From contig JADFUC010002227.1 in assembly GCA_019722365.1 (NCBI GenBank), positions 50,590 to 114,589 of the forward strand: DNA of 64,000 nucleotides. Reading direction: 5' to 3'. The translations under genes and the position numbers were made by a program. The notes beneath the pieces are model-generated. The model was not told the origin of the DNA. It did no database searches and saw only the letters and a list, made by a program, of their open reading frames with translations. Below are positions 58,651-64,000 of the stretch, piece by piece; positions within the stretch are counted from its first letter, which is position 1; each line of letters starts with the position of its first letter. The stretch is from Lithospermum erythrorhizon (taxonomy: Eukaryota; Streptophyta; Magnoliopsida; Boraginales; Boraginaceae).

Positions 58651-60300
58651 GGTTTGGAGGATGGTCTTTCTGCAAGATTTCCTGAAGTAGGCTTAGGTAG
58701 ATGCTTAAAATTGCGTGTTCTCGATGCAGAGTAGTCGTTCAGCGTCTTAGTGTTATCTTCCTCAGTCTCAGCTCCCCCCTGATAAGTGCTTCTTTTCCAG
58801 GAGCTATTCATGGCAGTAGGTTAGCGAGCGGTTGTTGGCCTAAATGCGATACTCTTAATAAATATTCCTCTTCAACAAATTTCTTAGCAACAAAAGGATT
58901 AGATTCATCAAATAAAATATGAATAGATTCTTGAACACATTGATCCTTTTTATTATATATAGCAATATTTCATGTGATGAATAGCAAGAAAATAGACTCG
59001 TTAAAACATAAATTTACAGTGTATCTTTAGTGTTTTAAAATGTAGCATTTATAGCGAAACACTTTAAAATAACTAATAGTAGGTGACTAAGCACTTTACG
59101 TAAGTTCATAAGGAGTTTAATTTAAAAATAAATTACAATGAATACGGTTAAAAGCGCATGACATAGTGCCAATGGCGTGTCCCCCAGCATACTTTGGTAG
59201 GTTAAATGGCTTTATTTAACATTATCACGCCCCGTTTCTTGAATAGTTCGATTTTAAAATACTTTTCCATTTATTGGGGTGTTTGAGGGCCCAGAAGTTG
59301 TGTTGATGCCGTACTTATCCACGAAATTCCTCAAAATTTGAGTTTTGGAATTCCTCATGATAGATTCTATTAAATAAGCCTTGATTTTTTATAAGATTCT
59401 TCATTTGATGCACTTTACTTGCACAACTTATGACTTCTGCAGCATCGCTCTTGTGTAAGAAAGATGACCCATGCGAAATCTGGAGTAATCATCCCATTTA
59501 TCACGTAAAACATATCGAGACCTCACTGGAGGTAACAATTCAAATGCAAACTGAATAGATCTGATGCGTAATCTAGCATTATGATAGAGATTTGATTAAC
59601 GGTTAAAGAAGTCTTATGCATTTTACCAGATTGACATGCATTGATTGTGTTCCTTTTAATGGTTTAGGCAATCCTCTAAAGTGATCACCTTACTTGATTC
59701 CTGATAAGTGGTTACCACTAAAGTCATGCCGTAAAAACTCGCGTTATCATACGTAACACTTAGCGCCGTCATTTAGGCTCAATCGAATCAAAATCGACAT
59801 AATACAACGTTATTTGAGCGAAAACCTTTATAACAAGAGGAGATAAATTATGAGAGAGATAAACGCATTTATTTTAGAAAAAGGAAACATCATAATCGTT
59901 ATCATAATTGACTTACATAACAAATTAAACTTGACACCAGCAATGACATATCAGTAAATGCTTTAATTTTAAAACAATTTTTCTTACCAACTACCAAAAT
60001 TTTGATGACTTATTGATATGAAACTTGACCGATCCTGAAGCTTTATTTTCTAAACTTTAGGAACAAGGGCGTCACTTTGAGTAAATGAGCTCGACGACCC
60101 TTTATCGATCGTCAAAACAATCTTCTTTTGGATATAGGTGGCTAACCTCTGATAAAGATCAAGTTACCGCATTAGGTACGGACAGACTTGGGTCATAGGG
60201 TTAGCTACCGAGGCAGTTACGGATAATCCCATTTAGGACATTTCCATTCGGCTATTAAAGTTGCAAGATTGACAGTTCTGAGACTTATATGATCGTCTGA
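58651..60300 (-). pseudogene. S2 pol, upstream piece: protease-integrase region
   Basis: Minus-strand reading from 60300 downward: a protease-to-integrase stretch with worn LLVSSLICYVSQL (LL.V.GLKFNLLSVSQL), then VDKYGINTTSGPSNTP (59330-59290), NRTIQETG, a worn FGCKCFILNTKD equivalent RYKCYILKH (about 59060-59030), ESIHILFDES (58932-58903) and a linker with KDHPPN near 58660. The next residues (..IQKELEQF) are on the other side of the gypsy cluster at 48227. No open frame survives. The protease DSG is not located with certainty. Confidence 0.75.
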
Positions 60301-60599
60301 CATGATTACATTTTCATAATAAGTGCGGGGAGAAAGCGAGAGGTTTACTTTCGCATGTGTGAGAAGAGGTAGAGGCATAGTTTGAGCGGATGAAAAGGTG
60401 GATTACAACAGGCTTAATATAGGAAGTGGAAGAAGCGATTCAAACCGTAAGGAGTTATCACGCCGTATCCCTAAACCTCTTTTTATTAAAGTATTACGAG
60501 TTTGTGATTCTAAGATTTCATCGAGAGTTTACTAGATCTTTGAGTGGTAATTATTAAACTTGTGAATTCTCAAAATACTCTCTAAAATTCTTTTTAAGT
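60301..60599. other. Unassigned, possibly S2 gag/leader or LINE 5' region
   Basis: No domain is recognised on either strand. A minus-strand TATA-like CCTATATTAAGCC occurs near 60415. Confidence 0.35.
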
Positions 60600-60759
60600 T
60601 TATGCTTGTTGTTCACTTCCCGAATGCGGTGGGGGTTTACCTCAGGATAATGGGCACGGTGGTCAGGCAAATTCTCAAAATCGGAGAGAAGAGGCGACGA
60701 AGGAAGGTGGTGATCGTCTTCGGTGTTGAAGCAAAAAACGACACATAGCAGCGGATGGA

Positions 60760-61470
60760 TTTGACTACGTCGAGGCCTCGATTGGTGGATGGGAAACCGT
60801 TGGTTGAGATTCCTGTCGATTACTATGGGCGTTTGGAGAAGAGCGTTATGGCATTACTATTGGGTATCTTGGGGTTTTAAATCCTAAAACTTGGGCGATA
60901 TGGAGGGTTTGTTAAGTCTCGTTGAAATTTTGACTCGGGCGATCGTGTTAAATGCATGGCAAAGATGCATTTGTGTTTTAGGATAAGGTCAGATGCAGCA
61001 AGGGGCATTAGAAAAAGGCCACTTGGAACACCATTAGCGCCCCCACAAATTCCGTCGTGGGCCGGTAGGGATGGCTTTGGAGAAACCCGGATGTAATAAG
61101 CTTGCAATCTGGGTGTAGTATCCTTTCCGATTGAGCTGTGGACACCGGGCGGCGGGAGTCAGATCTCAGCCGGATGGGGGGAAGCCGTTGTTTCTTGAAT
61201 AGGAATACGTCCCGAGCGAGAGCGCGCACAGTCTGTTAGAGTATGTGTGGAAGTGAAGGTTGAAATTACTTTGTTTGAAGAAATACATGGCGTATACGAA
61301 TGGAGGCGTAATGCGTTATCAAAGGGCATTCTGATGGGTACCACTGAGGTGTATGAAATGTGGAGTGTTTGGTCACTGTGTCCCGGCATTGTAAGGCTAT
61401 GTAGGTGTTTGTGCACAGCAGTACTGCGGGTAAGGAAGTTGTGGTACTTCGATTGGGTCTTTTGAAGTTT
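60760..61470 (+). pseudogene. LINE ORF1, DUF4283/zinc-knuckle RNA-binding protein
   Basis: The RNA-binding partner protein of L1-type LINEs. Blocks in shifting frames: GKPLVEIPVDYYGRLEKSVM (60799-60858, start of DUF4283), IELWTPGGGSQISAG (about 61130-61175), KPLFL (61182), VCVEVKVEITLFEEIHGVYEW (61241-61303). The last runs into the place of the C-x2-C-x4-H-x4-C knuckle, where codons for a Cys (61380) and nearby C/H survive in wrong frames. Stops and shifts throughout. Confidence 0.75.
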
Positions 61471-61806
61471 GGGGCTATTAAGGTTGACCGAGTCCTTTGT
61501 TACTCTACGCTGCTTCCAGGAGTGTAATTAAAGAGCGTAGACCGGATCACGCTTGATTAGTAGAGGCCTTTGAGGTTTAATTTGGGAAGTTATGCTTTAT
61601 TAGGGGAAGAATGATAGTGAGGAAGATGTGGCGAGGATTAGAATTGATGATTTCGAGGCTAGTATTTTACACAAAGTTTCCTCTGTCGTTTACCTGATTA
61701 AACTGCCAGTCATTTGAGCAGCGAGGGGTGGTATTGGGAATACAGGGAAAAGTAAGAAGAAGGGTAGAGGGAATGGGCGGCAGGTACTTGCGCTGAGCAT
61801 AACTTA

Positions 61807-64000
61807 ATGGATATCTTAGTTTGGAATATTAGGGGTCTTAATGATGCCCTTAAACGAAAAAAAAAAAAATAATAAAACACATCTTTACAAATTGTTGTAT
61901 AGTAGAGAATAAAGTAAAGGCTACTAACATTGCAAAAGTTATAGATGCTTATACACTAATTGGAAGTTTTGTCTTGTGATATAAGTGGTAATCGGTGGGA
62001 CGGATAATAATTGTAAACTTGGGATGATACGTATTTGTGCATTTGCTACGGTAGAGGTCATGGAGGCGGCGTGTGTTATGTAAGGTTGTGGTGCGGGTTT
62101 GTGGGATTTCTACATATCTACGATCCTTATGGACCTAATATACATGGGGATAGAATATGGAGGAGTTTAATGGATAATATGGTAGTACGTGCGCCTTGGG
62201 TAATTGAAGGTGACTTTAACATATTTACAGATCCTGATCATTTTAAAGGGGGCAAAATTTTGCTTTGAAAATGTTGCTATGGAAGAATTCAAAGGAATTT
62301 GTATTGTTGATGAGTTGGATGTATTTGGGCTAGGCTGGGCATGGGCGGTGTTTACGTGGTGTTAGCGGGCATCTAGGGAGGGCATTTAAGGAAGCTTGAT
62401 CATGTTTTACGCAACTTGGAGTGGGTTCGATGTCTTCACGAGAGTTATGTACATGTTCGACCTCACAGAGTATCGGATCGTTGCGTATTTGTCTGTCTGG
62501 CCGAAGAATGATATTATGAATGAGGTCCCCAGGCCTTTCAAATATCATAGGTTTTGGGAAGAGCATCCGGGTTATAGGATTTGATTAGATGTTGGGAAGG
62601 GTAGCCAGTGAGGATGGCTCGATCTTGATGGTTTGATTGGTGAGTTGTGGAAAGTGAAGGAGGATTAGCAGAAGGAATTGAATAGGAGCGGTTTGTTGAT
62701 ACTCCCGGTGGTAGGGTGAAGCAGTGTGCTGAGGAGCTTAGAGAAGTGCAAGAGCAAATTTATAATGGTGCTGTAACTAGTGAGCTCATGTGTAAGGAGA
62801 GGAATCTCAGGGAAGTCTTTGCAAGGTATAGTAGAGCTGAGATGGAATTGTTGAAAGTGGAGTCGGGAGTAAAAGCATACAGAGAAGGGGGGATTTTAGT
62901 CTTCCCATTCTTCGCCCAGGTGCAGTGGTGGCGCACTCGGAGACACAGAAGATTTCACCGCTGATTGAGGATGGGGATGGGGTGTGTCATAAGGATCTGT
63001 GTGTAGGTTGAGGTGATTATCGTTTTACAAGGACACTTTCGGCTAGTAAGGCGTTACATGGAAGGGAGGGAGGCGTAGGGATATAAATCGAGAGGGGTAT
63101 TCTTCTTTAGAGTCCACGAGGAGTATTGGAATAAATTAGTTGCGATCCACTGGTTTGGAGGGAGGTGAGGAAAGCTTTTCATGGCATGGTAGTGGGAGAA
63201 AGCCGAGATTAACGTGGTTTTAGTCTGATTTTTATAAAGCCTTGGCCCAGGGGGTTGGTGGAAGGTGTATAAAGGCTGTGGTGCGTGTTTTTGTCATTTC
63301 CAGGGGAGTTCCTGGCACTTTGAGAATGCTACCCATGACTAACTCTGGTTCCCAAGAAGTTGATTATCTAGAGTATGAAGGAGTATAGGCCTATTTCCTA
63401 TTTCGCAGCATTTTGTCTGAAATTATTACAAGAATCTTGATAGAGGCGAATGAGGGAGTTTATGCGATCTTATATCTTTGTCTCGTCTGCATTTATTCTT
63501 AGGAGGTCTTTATTTGACTAGTATTATTAAGAACTTATTTGGAAATTGAGGCCTATATCTTTGTCTCAATCTGCGTTACTCTCCATTTGATAGTTTGGAG
63601 AGGAGAGAGGATCATAGTGGCGAAAATGGAGGAGGGGCTCTCTTCTATGAAGTATCTTGGAATTCATTTCGGCTTGAGGGCATTTGACTTGTGGCGATTA
63701 CAAGGGCTTAGTGATAGAATGCGCTCAAAAATCAATTCATTGAAAGCAAGGCAAGCGAGTTTTGGAGAGCGGAGGCGAGTTGAAAATAAGATCAAATATC
63801 TTTGGGCACACCAAAATTTTTGAATTAATCTTCAATCTTCCCGTTCAAGTATCATTCGTGAACTTGAAGTAGAAGATTAGGACATTTAAATGAGCTGGTA
63901 AGGAGAAAGATTACATATCATTCTCATTAGCTTGGGCGACTCTTTGTTTGCCTTTGAAAGAAGGGGATTGGGGTTAAAATGTATCCTGTAATACGTAGCA
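61807..64000 (+). pseudogene. LINE ORF2: endonuclease and reverse transcriptase remnants
   Basis: ATG 61807 reads MDILVWNIRGLNDALKRK, the standard start of plant LINE endonuclease with its catalytic Asn. A poly(A) run then breaks the frame. DPYGPNIHGDRIWRSL (62120-62167) and PWVIEGDFNIFTDPD (62192-62236, GDFN motif) follow. The S-D-H active-site block is worn near 62470. PFKYHRFWEEHPGYR (62538-62580) joins to a linker (62716-62900). RT survives as LTLVPKK and KEYRPISYF (63340-63400), then SSAFILRRSLF (63486-63518), and next the thumb block MKYLGIHFGLRAFDLW (63649-63696) with SFGERRRVENKIKYLW. The central palm with the catalytic Asp pair is missing between 63520 and 63580. Confidence 0.85.

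Larger units (their letters stand above)
60600..64000 (+). mobile_element. LINE (L1-type), decayed, runs off the right edge
   Basis: ORF1 (DUF4283-type) at about 60760-61470 and ORF2 (endonuclease, RT remnants) from 61807. The 5' border is uncertain. The two ORFs are in the usual L1 order, about 340 bp apart. An A12-A14 run (61858-61871) interrupts ORF2 just after its start and may be a small poly(A)-tailed insertion or replication slippage. Confidence 0.8.

Overview
The window is nuclear DNA of a flowering plant, probably a dicot, from a transposon-dense stretch. The evidence is Ty1/copia (including Sirevirus-type), Ty3/gypsy, CACTA/En-Spm and plant LINE protein remnants, GT-AG introns, AT-rich spacers and a plant-type cytochrome b561 gene. 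I see nothing bacterial, no CRISPR array, and no rRNA or tRNA gene. The only gene that looks intact is the four-exon ascorbate-type cytochrome b561 on the minus strand (14250-16466).

Layout, left to right: (1) 1-426, 3' end of a LINE; (2) 427-2984, AT-rich spacer with a 150-bp (TA)n tract and a duplicated ~125-bp block; (3) 2990-13104, a whole but decayed Ty1/copia element with 250/260-bp LTRs and a perfect 5-bp target duplication (GAAAC), split by two later insertions: a poly(A)-tailed retroposon (6627-7814) and a 2.4-kb solo-LTR-like element A (8246-10655); (4) 13351-14000, an unidentified gene-like fragment; (5) cytochrome b561 and its upstream region; (6) 17418-27836, a full-length decayed Sirevirus-like copia (S1) with 1.3-kb LTRs, gag, pol and a third ORF after pol; (7) 27837-30256, unassigned remnants; (8) 30257-31356, a reverse-oriented Sirevirus-type LTR; (9) 31357-40682, CACTA DNA with a TNP2-like transposase, a candidate second ORF and motif-rich subterminal repeats; (10) 40683 to about 60300, a second Sirevirus-like element (S2, minus strand) broken into three pieces. 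A non-coding LTR element (43322-48193, perfect ATTAT duplication) sits inside its reverse transcriptase. Two adjacent gypsy elements (48228-58650) lie between the integrase part and the RT part, and the first of them carries a second solo-LTR-like element (B, 48926-51395) of the same family as A; (11) 60600-64000, a decayed LINE running off the right edge.

The most interesting observation is that both Sirevirus-like elements carry a third reading frame after pol. In each it is preceded 150-190 bp upstream by a TATA-like box, inside a stretch that resembles the element's own LTR (same short GC-rich motifs, TATA, pyrimidine/A-rich leader). This suggests a separate LTR-like internal promoter for ORF3. 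I do not see a wholly new defence or metabolic system. Most of the window is nested transposable elements in which frameshifts outnumber amino-acid changes, so assembly error in repeats should be excluded before evolutionary conclusions are drawn.
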